Shown here piece by piece: positions 1-11,248 of a stretch of 64,000 bases of DNA. The first letter of the stretch is position 1; the number at the start of each line of letters is the position of its first letter. The position numbers were made by a program, and so were the translations under genes. Source of the stretch: Mixophyes australis (taxonomy: Eukaryota > Chordata > Amphibia > Anura > Limnodynastidae); NCBI GenBank assembly GCA_036250195.1, contig JAVHZZ010000009.1, positions 41,507,824 to 41,571,823 of the forward strand. Direction: 5' to 3'. Below the pieces are notes generated by a model. That model was not told the DNA's origin, did no database searches, and saw nothing but the letters and a program-made list of their open reading frames with translations.

Positions 1-910
1 GTCTCCTCTTGGGAAAGTTAAAGTGTAATACAAGGAGAACATGCACAAATGATATTTATATGTATTACAAAATTAAGCAACGGCATTGCTTGGCCGTGAA
101 TGGTTAAGGAAAAGTCAAGATGAATGGCAGTCTATTAAAGCATTGAAGATGTCAACGACTAAAGTATGAAATAGTGACACTACTATTTAGAGATTAATTC
201 AATTGTTAACTTATGCACAACCTATATTTGAAAAAGCTACAGGTACGCTCAAAGCCATGAAAGCCAGCATTGTATTAGATAAAAAAAACTGCTCCGAAAT
301 TTCCCAAAGCTCAGCCTGTACCATATGCTACTCGACCAAAGGTTGATGCAGAATCAATAACCAAAAAAGGAAGTCAAAAGACTTAAAACACACTTCCACT
401 AGCTCAGTTAAACCCTTTGGAAAGGCCCTCCCCTCCATGGTAAGGAATTCATATTGGCCCCTTTACAGATCATGTTTCTGATTGTTGTGGATGCACATTC
501 TAAGTGGCCTGAAGTCCACAATATAAATTCTACATCTTCCGAGAAAACTATTGCTATTTTTAAAACTATATTCTCTAAAATTGAGTTACCTGAATAAATC
601 TATAATGGACGTGAGTTTGTTTCAGAAAAATTCCAGAGATTCCTGAAAATTAAAAGCATAAAGCAGTTAACTTCAGCACCATGTCATCTAGGCACAAATG
701 AATTAGCTGAAAGATTTGTTCAGATATTCAGGAAAGCTATCAAGGCCATGAGCCATGAGCAAATGATCAATTACTTGTTTATCGAAATGCTGAACATGCT
801 ACTACAGGGTATACTCCACCAAGAATGTTCCTAAGGAGAAACCTGAGATCTTCTTTGGACTTATTGAAACCAGATGTACACAACAAGCATTTCAAAAATG
901 CAATATTCTT
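1..910 (+). pseudogene. Ty3/gypsy pol remnant (RT start fused to integrase)
   Basis: Degenerate reading frames match two parts of a gypsy polyprotein. At about 240-355 the frame reads like the segment just before and at the start of reverse transcriptase (PVPYATRPKVDAE is the typical KARPVPYA block). At about 450-905 it reads as integrase: VVDAHSKWPEV carries the first catalytic Asp, the second block reads YNGREFVS where D-N-G-P-x-F is usual, so the second Asp is lost, and the third block reads TNELAERFVQ. The end (YRNAEHATTGYTPPRM, then LLKPD) is the usual integrase C-terminal part. The RT palm and RNase H that should lie between are missing, so this is an internally deleted copy with several stops. 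Family call is firm, the exact lineage is not determined. Confidence 0.8.
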
Positions 911-1129
911 AAGTGTTAAATACAAATAAATTGTCACACACATCTATCTGCTTCCTCAGCCAGGAGTAGCAATGGCATAAACTAAAGGTAGCATATGCTC
1001 TCTGGACTACCTAATCTATTGGAAGCTATGTACACATATTTGTCTAAGACCACCTCTACACAGGACAAAGGCTTACACCAACCACCAACACTACCACTCC
1101 CTGAATGGGCAGGTGGTCTGTGAAATGTA

Positions 1130-1440
1130 AATGAGTGTAATGTGTGTAATGAGTGGACACCCCCTGATGAAGTCACAATCTGTGACGAAACGCGTTGGGA
1201 AATTAGAACTATCCACGAGGGAACACGCCACCCTGACGTCACAGGGTTCTTGTTGGCGCTCTGAGGCTGAGGACGGCTGTGTTCACCGGGACCACGGAAA
1301 CTTACAAATATTGTGCCTTTTGCAAACAAATGAGGGTGGACTTTAAAGATACCTTTACAGGAACCATCTCTCCTACTCAAATGTGAGTGGTTTTAAGATT
1401 GTTTTAATAAAGTATGTGATCGCTCTTACACTATGAGTGT
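1130..1440 (+). mobile_element. 3' part of a retroelement with hammerhead-like motif (Penelope-like suspected)
   Basis: The segment opens with the structured motif at 1161-1199 and ends about 215 bases later with the poly(A)-signal-like string TTTTAATAAAG. A second, otherwise different segment at 62700-62930 has the same order and spacing: motif, roughly 185 bases, then TTTTAATAAA. Shared architecture suggests both are 3' ends or terminal repeats of related retroelements. Penelope-like elements are known to carry hammerhead motifs in their terminal repeats, which is the basis for the suspicion; no Penelope reverse transcriptase or GIY-YIG domain is visible here. Confidence 0.45.
1161..1199 (+). 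ncRNA. Hammerhead-ribozyme-like motif, copy 1
   Basis: The string CTGATGA (1164-1170) is followed by one extra A, a perfect 6-bp hairpin GTCACA-ATC-TGTGAC (1172-1186), then GAAAC (1187-1191) and GCGTT. CUGAUGA, stem II and GAAA in this order are the hammerhead core. A minimal stem III can form from A1190-U1195 and C1191-G1194, U1196 would sit at the cleavage site, and CCC (1161-1163) can pair with GGG (1197-1199) as stem I. The extra A between the core and stem II, and a stem III with a two-base loop, are departures from the textbook form; minimal stem III is known in retroelement hammerheads that act as dimers. Activity is not shown. Confidence 0.6.
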
Positions 1441-2423
1441 TTTTTCTGTTCTCTTACCCATGTATTGAACATCCGTGGTGAGGAGGATTCAGAATAACAT
1501 CAAATGACATCTAAGTGTCTATATGGACATTGGCATAGTGTCTACCATCTGACTATGTGAACACTTCACTTATGAGAATTTATGTTATTCCCCAAAGGAA
1601 GTGGGCAGGACTCAATCACTAGAATTCACATTTTATGTATTGTTTTTTTATCCTGGTGTCATCCAAATACCCTCTCCTCCTGCACCAACCTCTTTTGTAT
1701 ATACTCTTGTTATTATTTGTGAAGTTCAGGCTTTTCTTCACTTGAGGTAGTGGCAGCATTCCCCTTCCTCCCCCATCCTTTTGGTGAGCGCAGATATTTC
1801 AGTTTTTTGTCTTCTAATGAGTGGTGTGGCTGGTTATCATGTCATGCCATGACACCTATATCCTTAGCACTTTTTTGAAAAGTGGAATTTCCAGAAGGAC
1901 GGCTATTGGGTATGTAAAACATCCATTGCTTACATTGGGCCTGTACCTTTTCTATGCTTCACATTTGCTAACTGCACTATATGTTTATTAATTTTAACAT
2001 GCACTGTGTGTCATTTAAGGTAATTCAGGATATAGGTTTTGCCCCTGGCTAATGACACCTCTGTTAATGTACCCATGATCATACCTGTTTTTATTTCTAA
2101 AAGCCTAAATAATAATTTGTTTTCTTATTTTAAAGCATTGGTCATTGTTGTGAACTTTCATACCTGTTGCACCCTTAACCTGGTATACATAGTTTAAATT
2201 ATATTGTCACTTCTGCTGAGCCATGGGACAACTTCAGTTAGAGCATCATACACTAATGCAGCATATAGTTCTTAAATATGAATTTTTTTTGCTTAAAATC
2301 AGTGTTGTCATTAGGCAAATCCACAAGAATATTCATTAAATATGTGTTAAAGAGATATCCATGAACTATTGAACTTCAACCTAAAGACAAGAAAATATTA
2401 TTTGTAATGTTGAATATTTAGGG
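1441..2423. other. No gene seen
   Basis: AT-rich sequence without a recognisable coding region, repeat structure or RNA gene. Confidence 0.5.
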
Positions 2424-2640
2424 CTTGATTCATGTTCGGACATAAGTCCATTTGCGTAATGTATCTTTCATGAAATAGGACTGTGCATGCTCAGAAATGG
2501 ACATTACACCAATAAACGCAATTGCATGCAATTGATATCCCAAAATTAATGCCACTTGCGACAGCCTACGATGGGTGGAATGGGGAAAGAAAGTGGACGA
2601 CTAACATAGGCTATGTACAGTAAGGCAATGCAGGTAAGAT
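2424..2640. repeat. MITE fragment of the GGGCYTGATTCAT type
   Basis: Starts with GGGCTTGATTCATG, close to the termini GGCCTGTTTCATTAAGG and AATGAATCAGGCC seen at 49430-49733 and 39392. No matching opposite end was found, so it is a fragment or a related family. The interval to 2971 holds an A-run at 2709-2722 and nothing else I recognise. Confidence 0.35.
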
Positions 2641-3095
2641 AGACTATTAACAAATGCACTGTATGTACAGTACTCATTGAAAAAAATTGATTTATCTATT
2701 GAATATAAGAAAAAAAAAAAAAACCCCAGATTTATGTTAATGATTATACTGTTAGTAGTTGTTAATTTATATTACAATAAAATATTTTTTATTTGTGTTC
2801 TGATGTGACTTTATACTGCTTGTGCATATATTGCAGTCTATTTTGTCTGTCTAGGTAAGGAAATACCATGTAGGCAGAGCATACATACACTCAGATTCAA
2901 ATCAAAATCTACTTAAATTTGAATTTGTTTGGAACTACATTCATGTTTCAGGGTCTATTTTAAAATCCAACTTGCTCCGATCTAAATATATTTTTGCTGC
3001 AGTGTGGTATAGCAACAGATTATACCAAGATTTGGTTAATAGAAAACATACAATCTATATTATTTGTTTCATTTTTAATGGGGGCTCGTCCCCAG

Positions 3096-3730
3096 TGTCA
3101 GGCGCTGCCTCCGCACTGACTCTGGTGCGAAAGGCGGTCGTCTGTCCTGCTGCCTGTCGCGTTCCGCTGCTTAGCAACAGGACACTTCCCCCTACTTCCG
3201 GGTTGCTGTGCATGCATGCGTGGTTTCCAGTGCGTCCTGTTGCTAGGCAACGGGACATTTTAGCATCCCTGACCACCGCATCTCTGCCTACTATCAGGAG
3301 ATACCCAAGGGGATTTAAGGAAGCCTCTGGCACCACTAGGGTGCCAGAGTATTGGTTTCACCCTCTCCAGCGTTTGCCTGCACTGTTCCTAATATTGTTC
3401 TGACCCGGTTTACCTCTGACCAACCTATTGGATTTCCCTTGTACCTCACCTCCAGCTCCAGTTCCCTGATATTGGCCTGTCCCTGACTATTCTCTGTATT
3501 CTCTTTTTGTACCTCGCAGCTCGTTTGTTCTGACCCGGTTTGATTGACTACGCTTCATCTACTCTGTTCTTACACTGGTGGCCATCTTGGAGAACCACGA
3601 CCTGCGCACCTCTTGCAGCGAAGCCCAAACCCCCCTAGGGGGTGGGTCCCTGGTGAACACAGGGGGTGCGTTAGACTCTGCGCCTCCTCGCACGGCTGCA
3701 CAAATACCAGCTAGTAAAAAGAATGTGACA
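3096..3730 (+). mobile_element. Solo LTR, gypsy-type
   Basis: Begins TGTCAGG and ends ATGTGACA, as frog gypsy LTRs do. Flanks CCCAG (3091-3095) and TCCAG (3731-3735) match at 4 of 5 bases, fitting a slightly decayed 5-bp target duplication. Inside are a promoter-like GGATTTAAGG near 3310 and a GC-rich 5' half. No internal region follows on either side, hence solo LTR. Open frames across it are incidental. Confidence 0.6.
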
Positions 3731-3734
3731 TCCA

Positions 3735-5080
3735 GGAAGTTTAATGAGTCATCTTCCCAAGCCACTCCTGGTCCCCACATTTTGTCTAGCTGGAGTATTG
3801 GGTGCAGATGTTGGTGGTGTGCTCTGTTGATTACTTTCAGTAGATGTTGATTGGGCAGTAATTCTTGATACAATATAGTGATGTCAGACGCAGACACAAA
3901 TATTAATTTCAACTCTCTGACTGATCCTGTCAGTGCATTTAATACTTAAGTCAGTTGAACTAGATTACTGTCATTGTGTTAGTAATGCGAGTATTTTTGA
4001 ACCTCAGACTTTTTAAATTGATGGATGATGAATTGAAGCTGTGCATTTTGTTTCTCCAGAAAATTTTCTTGCAATGCCCTAAAGCCCTCTAATTGCTGAT
4101 GGCATTCCTCTAGTAGACTCAATGGGTACAGCAGTATTGTGTTTTGGTTGTGGAGATGCTGGTGTTAAAAGGAACCCTCTTACACTAGCATTTCCTGTGG
4201 TGTAGGTGGGTCAGACTCTGAGTCCTCCTCAAATTCTAGAATTATCTTCATCTATACCTCATGGTTTATATGCTGATGTGAAGGGCCTGTGTACAAAAAT
4301 GTGTAAGTAATAAATAATGCGTATTTTTGTTTTAGTTTGGTCCTCAATTTTAAATACATTTAAAATTGTGAAATAAAAGGTTATTACAATAACAGTGTTG
4401 ACCTTACAATGTTTTTCTCTTTTTATACAGCTTGACTCACTTGATGCCTCATCATGTCTGGCTTGGAGTGTGGATGCTCCTGGGCCTTGTCTTGGTATGT
4501 GCCTGTTGAAGGAAACATGGGTTGTGAAATATATGCGCTTCTGGAGTTTATTAGCAATGTTTATGCTGTGAAAAAACATGTTATCCACATGGCATATTCA
4601 AATACTTACGTGTGTCAGCCTGTTTGCATACATTTGAAATGTTTAGCATTGTGTTTGCATTACAAACATAAAGCAATATTTAAAATTCTCTGTAATGGTT
4701 TAATTATTTGCTCAACTCACAAGGCTGATGCTGTGAGGGAGACCTGTCTGCATCACATAATTTTGTACCATTATTGATCCAATGGGAGTATTTGCTTGTG
4801 CACCTTCACATAGGTGGTATATTGAATCTCCAGTGGTGGCCCCACCGCCTGTGGCTGCTCATTTTTCCTTTCCATCTTCTCCTTAAGCTGCATTTCTGCA
4901 GTTTTCTACAGTTTTTTTTAAAAATCCCCACTTCATTTACTGCATCACAAATCCCTGCCCAGAGCTGCTATTGGTGTGCTGACTGCATGACTTCCTAATA
5001 TTTGATTGTAGTAGGGAATAATGCTGTAGGTGGAGACACAATTTTCATCATATGAGAACCTCACATTCCTTCCTGCCTTT
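3735..5080 (-). pseudogene. Harbinger accessory (Myb/SANT-like) gene remnant
   Basis: Reverse-strand frames at about 4790-5050 read QLWAGICDAV...KKNCRKLQK, then AATGGGATTG, which resembles the Myb/SANT-like DNA-binding proteins carried by PIF/Harbinger transposons: a basic third helix followed by a Gly-rich TGGG linker. Further left (3735-4260) reverse frames give an acidic Ser/Pro stretch and EECHQQLEGFRALQENFL, like the C-terminal helix of such proteins. In the family the protein binds transposon ends and helps bring the transposase into the nucleus. The frame is broken by stops and frameshifts, and no DDE transposase is recognised next to it. Exon limits are guesses. Confidence 0.4.
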
Positions 5081-5204
5081 GTATTGCCTGCCTACCCTTC
5101 TCTTCACCTAACTGGCTATCTTCCTCTTCCACACTGGCTACACCCTCATCCCCTATACTTTCTGTAAGCATATTTTAGCAGAAGAATCGTTTTAGTCCTG
5201 TAAG

Positions 5205-6080
5205 TTGTGAGGTGTTTTTCCAGCACATCCCACAGATGATTGATTGGATTTAGATCTGGGGAATTTGGAGGTCAAATCAGCACCTTGAACTCTTTATCGT
5301 GTTTCTCAAACCATTCCGGAATCATTTTTGCAGTGTGGCCGGGTGCATTATCCTGCTGAAAGAGGCCACTGCCATCAGGGAATACCGCTGCCCTGAAGGG
5401 GTGTACTTGGTCTGCAACAATGTTTGGGTAGGTGGTACTTGTCAAAGTAGCATCCAAACGAATGCCAAGACCCAAGTTTTCCCAGCAGAATAATGCCCAG
5501 AGTATAACACTGTCTCAGCTGGCTTGCCCTCTTCCTATAGTACATTCTGGTGCCATCTTTTCACCAGGTAAATGAAGCACATGCACCCAGATGTCCACAT
5601 CATGTTAAAACAAAAAATGATTAATCAGACAAGGCCACCATCTTCTATTGCTCCATAGTCCAGTTCTGGCGCTCACATGCCCATTGTAGGCGCTTTCGGC
5701 AGTGAATAGGGGTCAACATGGGGACTGTGACTGTACTGCAGCTATACAGTCCCATACACAGAAAGCTTCAATGAACTGAGTGTTCTGACACATTTCTATC
5801 ATATCCAGCATTAACTTTTCAGAAATTTCTGCTATAGTAGCTCTTCTGTGGGATTCTCTCCCCATGCACATCAATGAGCTCTGGGTTCCCATGACCCTGT
5901 CGCCGGTTCACCGGTTGTCCTTCCTTGGAACACTTTGGTAGGTACTAAGAATTGCATTCTGGGAGCACCCCATTTTAAAGATGCTTTGATCCAGTCAGCT
6001 GGACATCCGATCCTTATGTTCGACCATTTTTACTACTACCAACACATCTACTTCAATAACTGGCTATTTACTTGCTGCCT
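5205..6080 (-). pseudogene. Tc1 transposase (DD34E type), broken
   Basis: The enzyme would cut and join transposon ends at TA sites. The clearest open part (5272-5475) contains YPNIVADQVHPF, FPDGSGLFQQDNAPGHTAK with the second catalytic Asp, and downstream SPDLNPI with the region of the final Glu. Here the usual PCHTA is PGHTA and NPIEHLW reads NPINHLW, so the catalytic Glu is replaced by Asn. Upstream, frames at 5500-5700 give pieces of the WTMEQWK...DES part but with frameshifts, and the helix-turn-helix N-terminus near 5900-6080 is recognisable only by similarity of the DNA. Dead copy. Confidence 0.75.
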
Positions 6081-6102
6081 AATATATCCTACCCCTTGAT
6101 AG

Positions 6103-6938
6103 TGTTAGGAACAGCAGGTAATTGCTATTTTCATTCTGCTGCTGCAGTGTTGTTGCCAGCCTGGGTGTGACCACATGAATTCTACTCACCTGTAGCTTAA
6201 TCTGACACCTACCCTGATTGGCTACCACTGATTTAAAAACCTGTCAGGTTCACTGAACCTTTGCAGGTTATATCATTCACATGTTTGCTTCTCTGTGCTC
6301 CTGTTCCTGTGGATATTCTTATCCTGTCTGATACTTTTGACCTTTGCCTGTGACCTGACAACCCCTGTTTGCCGCGTGGATTGACCTTATTGCTTGTGAC
6401 CCCGACTACGTACATTGCTGCCTAGAATGACCCTTCTGCATGGTGTTTGACTTCCTATCATCTGTGATACCACTTATCATCCTCAAGATCGGGGTGCCCG
6501 CTATCGGTTCCATTGGACTTATCTGTGTCAGCAGTGTTTAACCATTCAGATTTATAGTTCGATCTTGCTTCTGCACCTTCTCTTGCACTGTGGGTTGGTA
6601 TCCAGCACCATCTCCACAGGCCACAACTGGTATTACACACATCCTCAACTCTACACTGCCAAGCTGTTATACTGGTGGAGGTTGGTACTACATCTTATTG
6701 CAACTCAGTATATCTGCTTATTCTAGTGCAGGTGCATCCTGCATCCCTGTTGCCATAGAGATCTCTGCTCAGCATCTCTCTAATCTGTGGTGCCCACCTA
6801 CCTGAGTTAAGTTACCACTACTTGAGATCCTGGGGACCATCGAGTACCAGCGAACATATCTAGTTCCATGGGAATAGCGGTTGCTAAAGGTGTCTACAAC
6901 AGATTCTGATAACTCAACTAGTAGGGTGATTCAGGTCA
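6103..6938 (+). mobile_element. Solo LTR inserted in the Tc1
   Basis: Starts TGTTAGGAAC and ends CAGGTCA, giving TG...CA ends. The Tc1 sequence is interrupted exactly here: CCTTGATAG precedes and GACAAGTTCCACTG follows, where one continuous Tc1 would read through. The flanks GATAG and GACAA match at 3 of 5 positions, consistent with an old 5-bp duplication. No internal retroelement sequence remains. Strand is assigned only from the TG end and is uncertain. Confidence 0.6.
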
Positions 6939-7029
6939 GACAAGTTCCACTGTAATTAGATCATCAATGTTATTCACTTTAGTTATCAGTGGTTTTAAAG
7001 CTGTGGCTGATCATTTTATGTTACATGAT

Positions 7030-7445
7030 CGATATTTATATGGTCAACACCATAATAGATACTGGGTTGAAAACTTGACAATAATGATATTGACGGTATT
7101 ATTATGTCGACAACTGAAATTTAGACAGTATTATTAGGTCGACAATAATATCCCTATCTCTAACACTAACCCTATCCTTAGCCATATACTTAACTCAATC
7201 CCTATCCCATATCTAACCCTATACCTAACTATATCCCTAACTCTAAAAATAACACTAACCATACAATACTGTTGACATTTAAATTGTTAGCTAAATAATA
7301 CTATTCACCATGTTGAATAGTATATAGTCAATATGAATAATACTACTATAATAATTCTTTTCATATTGACCTAATAATACTGTCGACAATACTTGCCCTA
7401 ATTGCCGACCTAATGTTGTTGACTATCTGAATATCGATCAGTTCA
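7030..7445. repeat. MITE with GTCGAC-rich arms and CCTAAC-like centre
   Basis: Arms on both sides carry repeated GTCGACAA/TTGTCGAC and TATTATT motifs in inverted orientation, and the centre (about 7150-7260) is a degenerate run of CCCTATCTCTAACACTAACC-like units. The layout of inverted arms around a pyrimidine-rich centre fits a palindromic non-autonomous DNA transposon. Exact ends were not resolved. Confidence 0.5.
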
Positions 7446-7565
7446 GCTGTTGACTGCATAACATTTGACACAAGGTAATGGATCAAAGCCATAATGTAAA
7501 ATAGTGCAAGATGGAATTGTCCTTGGGCTTACCCACTGATACATTAAAAAGAACATGCATAGTTT

Positions 7566-7627
7566 AACAAACCAAGCACTTCAGCGATAGGGACTGCCAG
7601 TTTTGTGGCTGAAGTGCTTGATTTGTT
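7566..7627 (-). other. Hairpin downstream of hAT transposase, copy 1
   Basis: Arms 7566-7585 and 7608-7627 are complementary over 20 bp with one mismatch that becomes a G-U wobble in the minus-strand transcript; loop 22 bases. The intact hAT has the equivalent hairpin at 30523-30586, at the same place after the transposase stop. Two base pairs differ by compensatory changes between the copies. Confidence 0.7.
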
Positions 7628-7762
7628 TGGATCCCCACAAATAAGAAAATTTTGGTTGTTGATTGAAGAAATGGAAACTAGATAGGGATTTTAACAAATT
7701 AATAAATTGGTGGCAACAACGGTAATCCATACAATTTTTAGTTCATTTTTATGAACACCGTT

Positions 7763-8040
7763 TTAGTGTACATTTTTGGGAAGTAGTCTCCTCCGACGAT
7801 CACTCACACTGTTCTTGGCTGTGCTAAACACTCTTTCCAAGTACACAGTGGAGGGTGGGGAGTTTAAGTACACCATAGCTAGTCTGTACATGGGGCTCCA
7901 AATTAACTTTTTTTCCTTCCAGAATTCTAAGGACCTGTCTGCGATGCTAATTTGTATATTATCATTAAAGTAATCCTTTACCATTCTACTAATACAAGGG
8001 GTATCAGATTGAGATTTGGTAGAGGTGTTAATATATTTAG
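7763..8040 (-). pseudogene. hAT transposase C-terminal (hATC dimerisation) fragment
   Basis: The reverse frame reads MVKDYFNDNIQ, then EKKLIWSPMYRLAMVYLNSPPSTVYLERVFSTA in register with the intact hAT and ends with RRRRLLPKNV. In hAT transposases this C-terminal block mediates dimerisation and holds the last catalytic Glu shortly after the L-P-x-N-V motif. Here the frame stops right after LPKNVH, before that Glu. Upstream the frame decays and is then cut by the L2 insertion at 8056-8766. Confidence 0.8.
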
Positions 8041-8055
8041 GTATTTATTTTAAGC

Positions 8056-8733
8056 CTGACCAGATGTCATAATCGTCCTACGATCGTCGCCTCTCTTCCC
8101 CTCTGATTACCTCCTCTCACGCACGTATCCAAGACTTCTCCCGCGCCGCTCCCCTCCATTGGAACAAGCTCCCCCGCTCCATCAGAACTTCCCCTAATCT
8201 GTCCTCTTTCAAACGAACATTAAAAAACCACCTTTTCCTTAAAGCCTTCCAGTCTCATGCATAAACTCCCACTGGTCGGCTACCTCTCTTTCTCATCCCT
8301 TCTTCCCTTCTCCCCCTTCCTCGACTCCGTCTCCGTTTCTCCCGTCTATCCGTCTCATCCATGTGTCTGTCTGTCTTCCTCTCCCTTTAGATTGTTCGCT
8401 CCTTTGAGCAAGGCTCTCCTACCTTCTGTTTCCATCACTTTTAACTGCATTCTCCAGCTACTCAGCTCACCTCCTCTCAGTCCCTCTGCCCTCTGTCTAC
8501 TCTCGCTTCTCTCCGCTCCCCTCAGTGACTCTCAACCTGTCATCCGTGCCCACCCTCTTGGGCCATAGTTACCTGCCTATACTCACTTTTCCCCTCCCTC
8601 CCTCTCTTTCATGCTGTGCCTGAGCCCCCAGAGTTATAGTGCTTACTGTTACTTGTACTGTTTCACCTTGTACTGTGCCATTGTTTGTCCTTGTACGGCG
8701 CTACGGATACTTTGTGGCGCCCTATAAATAAAT

Positions 8734-8766
<33 letters not shown>
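8056..8766 (+). mobile_element. L2-type LINE 3' end with (TAA)n tail
   Basis: The frame at about 8105-8250 reads ITSSHARIQDFSRAAP, then HWNKLPRSIR and FKRTLKNHLF, the typical C-terminus of L2/CR1-group reverse transcriptases. It ends with GGCGCCCTATAAATAAATA and an AAT microsatellite at 8731-8764. The same SSHARIxDFSxAAPLxWN block occurs on the minus strand at 58.8-59.0 kb, so both belong to one family. Inserted in the hAT remnant, 5'-truncated as usual for LINEs. Confidence 0.75.
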
Positions 8767-8768
<2 letters not shown>

Positions 8769-8866
8769 CGTTAAAGGGATTTTCTTCTGGCAATAGTATT
8801 TGTAGGAGAACCTTAAGCAGTAGACGTGTCTGAGTCGACAGCTTGCTCACACGGAACTGTTTCCAA

Positions 8867-10289
8867 TAGAAATGTGTGCTGACTTCCGTGTTTTGGTTTT
8901 GGATGTGGTTTTGGTTCTAAAACATCTTTGTGTTTTGGTTTTGGCACTGGTTTTGCCCAAAAATCCTGAAAGTTTTTGGTTTTGGATCTGGAATTAATTA
9001 AACATTTTGAATAAAAGGTAAAATTACGTGTTTTGAGCTGTTTTTGCTCATATATATTACTATTTACAGCATTAAGGCTCACTTCCAGAAATTTACCGTC
9101 TATTTTGTAATGATATCTTCATAACTGTCCAAATTTTCACCAATTTTGGCCAAAGTCTGCAGCGAGTTGGTTGGTTAAAATTAGTGACAGAATAGCGGCA
9201 AAAATACACAGCAGCTTAATATTATTTCTTAACAAATTGTATATTTTTAAGGGTGTTTTGCTGCTCAGAGTCAAAGAAAAGAACACCCTGCTGCTCAAGC
9301 ACCCTGTTTTTCCAACTTAAAGCAAATATTGGCAGGGACAGGCAGTGACATCTTTATTGAGTCCAAAGTGAAAACACTTTCAAATTTAGAAGAAAGAAAT
9401 ATATTAGCTTTTTTGGGGAGCTCCTGCTACAACGCTGCTCACACTCAAACACAAAAGCCATTTTTTGCACACTTAGTAAAGAGGTCACTAAGACTTACCC
9501 TCACCAAATTTTAAATATATTTGACTAAAAAGAGATATGATTTTAAAAGAAATAATTGTTTTGTTTTGTTGATGCTGCTCACAGTCAAACCCTGTAATCA
9601 TAAAGATGTCACTAAAACTGACCATCACAGCATTTGGTCTCAATAAAAATTTAATTTTACTGAAATAAAATTTAGTTTAGTTAAAATTTTATTTTATTTC
9701 ACTAATCAGATCTTTTGTATATTTTGTAAGTAGCATGTTTAGTCTATTTACCAAATACATAGACACCCAATCACTAGCAGATACCGAGAGGGACGGCTGG
9801 TCCCCCCCCCCCCCCCCCGCCTCCTAGCATGGGCGAGCTGCTTGCGGCAACATGGTAAGTACAGGTTTCTGGCAGGTAGAGGATACTGCCCTGTCACTCA
9901 AACAATCGATCAGCAAACTATGTTAGCTGACAAATCGCTAAATAAATAAACTGCATTAAAACTAATCACAGCTATTGTTTTATATATAGGATTCCTTTTT
10001 TTTCATCCTTTCTAATGCTCTAATCACTCTCTACACTCTATTTTAGGAGCACAACCTGCAAGCCACCTTCCTCCCTACATGTTGTCTGTTCTAAAATGGC
10101 AGATGAAAACATGGGGATAGCTATATATTTAGAAGATATCCATCCAAAACTCTCGCAACTTTTGCATCAAAATTTTCCCAGAAATTATGTTTTGCCTCAT
10201 TTTCAGATCTGATTTTGGCGCAAAGAATCGAGTTGCATTTTCATTTTACTCAGAGCCCCAAAGCCCCAAATCCGAACCATACTTCTCTA
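8867..10289. mobile_element. Non-autonomous hAT element inserted in hAT copy 1
   Basis: Left end TAGAAATGTGTG and right end (inverted) TAGAGAAGTATGG resemble hAT ends at 26872 and 31938. Flanks GTTTCCAA (8859-8866) and GTTTGCAT (10290-10297) match at 6 of 8, as an aged 8-bp target duplication. The host hAT frame is interrupted exactly here and resumes at 10303. The interior has TTTTGGTTTTGG repeats (8895-8990), CTGCTCA-containing repeats (9255-9300, 9570-9590) and a 17-base C-run near 9802-9818, and no transposase. Its right part (9960-10290) resembles 15990-16290 and 60180-60660. Confidence 0.65.
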
Positions 10290-10302
10290 GTTTGCATCTT
10301 TG

Positions 10303-11120
10303 AAGATTTGACTTGGTTGGAAAGAAAGACATATGACTTAAATCTAGTATCAAGCATGATTGCCAGAATGTAATGATCCAATTTCAAGATGCTGCAAACA
10401 CTGGTAGAGATCTTGATCTACATGGCCAACATACTTTGCAGAATTGCTATGTTTCATCTCCGTCTTCAGCTTCTCCAACTGCTTTTCCAGTAATTTGACT
10501 AGGGGTTTGACTTGACTCAGGCTGGCAGTGTCTGAACTCACTTTTGTTACAGTTTCAAATTGTTTCAGTAGCTCGAATAAAACAGGATTCTCAAGTATGC
10601 TGGTGTGAGGTAACATGTTCCCCTTTAGTTTTCTCAAAGCTTGTGTAGGTCTTGATGGCTTGTTGCTGTTCCTCTAGTCATTGACGAAAATAAAGCGTGG
10701 AATTCCACCTTGTTATTACCTCTTGCTTCAGTTGGTGGCATGGCAGATGATATTTTTTTTGCAGCTGCTGCAATGTTCTACATGCACTCGCTGAATGTCA
10801 AAAAATGGCCAGAATTTTTGCGGGCCACGAGCAGCACTTCCTACACTGACCTCTCATTTTTAACAAATTCTGCACCACCAGGTTATTGTGTATGCAAAGC
10901 ATGCTACATGTTGACATTTACCCATTTGTATTGCAGACACATGGTTTGCTCCATTATTGACAATGAGAAATCCACAGGAGAGTCTTAGTGGGGTCAGCCA
11001 TTTTGCTATGACTTTCCTGAGCTTTCAGATTGCATTGCTGATATATAGAAATATACAGGTGTCAAAGAGTACTTAACTGTGAAAGACCTGTCATTGTTTG
11101 CTATTACTACTATGCTAAAA
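10303..11120 (-). pseudogene. hAT transposase central fragment (RNase H-like fold)
   Basis: Reverse frames match the intact hAT in order: a block like CFAH...NLVVQNLLK near 10850-10950, HLPCHQLKQEVITRWNST near 10690-10760, then KVSSDTASLSQVKPLVKLL at 10490-10560 and LQRCK near 10310. TRWNS-type motifs are the hAT signature of the RNase H-like domain. Several stops and frameshifts are present, so no product can be made. It sits between the non-autonomous hAT (left) and the N-terminal fragment (right). Confidence 0.75.
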
Positions 11121-11248
11121 GGATGAGGAGGAAAAGGATGAAGATACCAGTGCTGCTTCTGCTGCTTACTGCAAAACACCTACCCAGTGAGCTGTCAAGG
11201 TCATGTAGTCTTCTGTTCAACTAGTACCGCTTGTCCACATATCCATAG

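Larger units (their letters stand above)
5175..7010 (-). mobile_element. Tc1/mariner element, truncated at its 3' side and split by an LTR
   Basis: Reverse-strand transposase lies at 5205-6080. The element continues after the LTR insertion (6103-6938) with GTTCCACTGTAATTAG and the terminal-type sequence ending near GCTGATCATTTTATG at about 7010. The left side stops abruptly at about 5175 without a terminal repeat. Confidence 0.75.

Noticed and set aside
7150..7260. CCCTAACC-like repeats resembling a telomere or interstitial telomeric array
   Set aside because: Units are too degenerate and sit symmetrically between GTCGAC-rich inverted arms, so they belong to a MITE.
8257..8568. 103-codon Ser/Pro/Leu-rich open frame
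   Set aside because: It lies in the pyrimidine-rich 3' UTR of the L2 insertion and has no domain.
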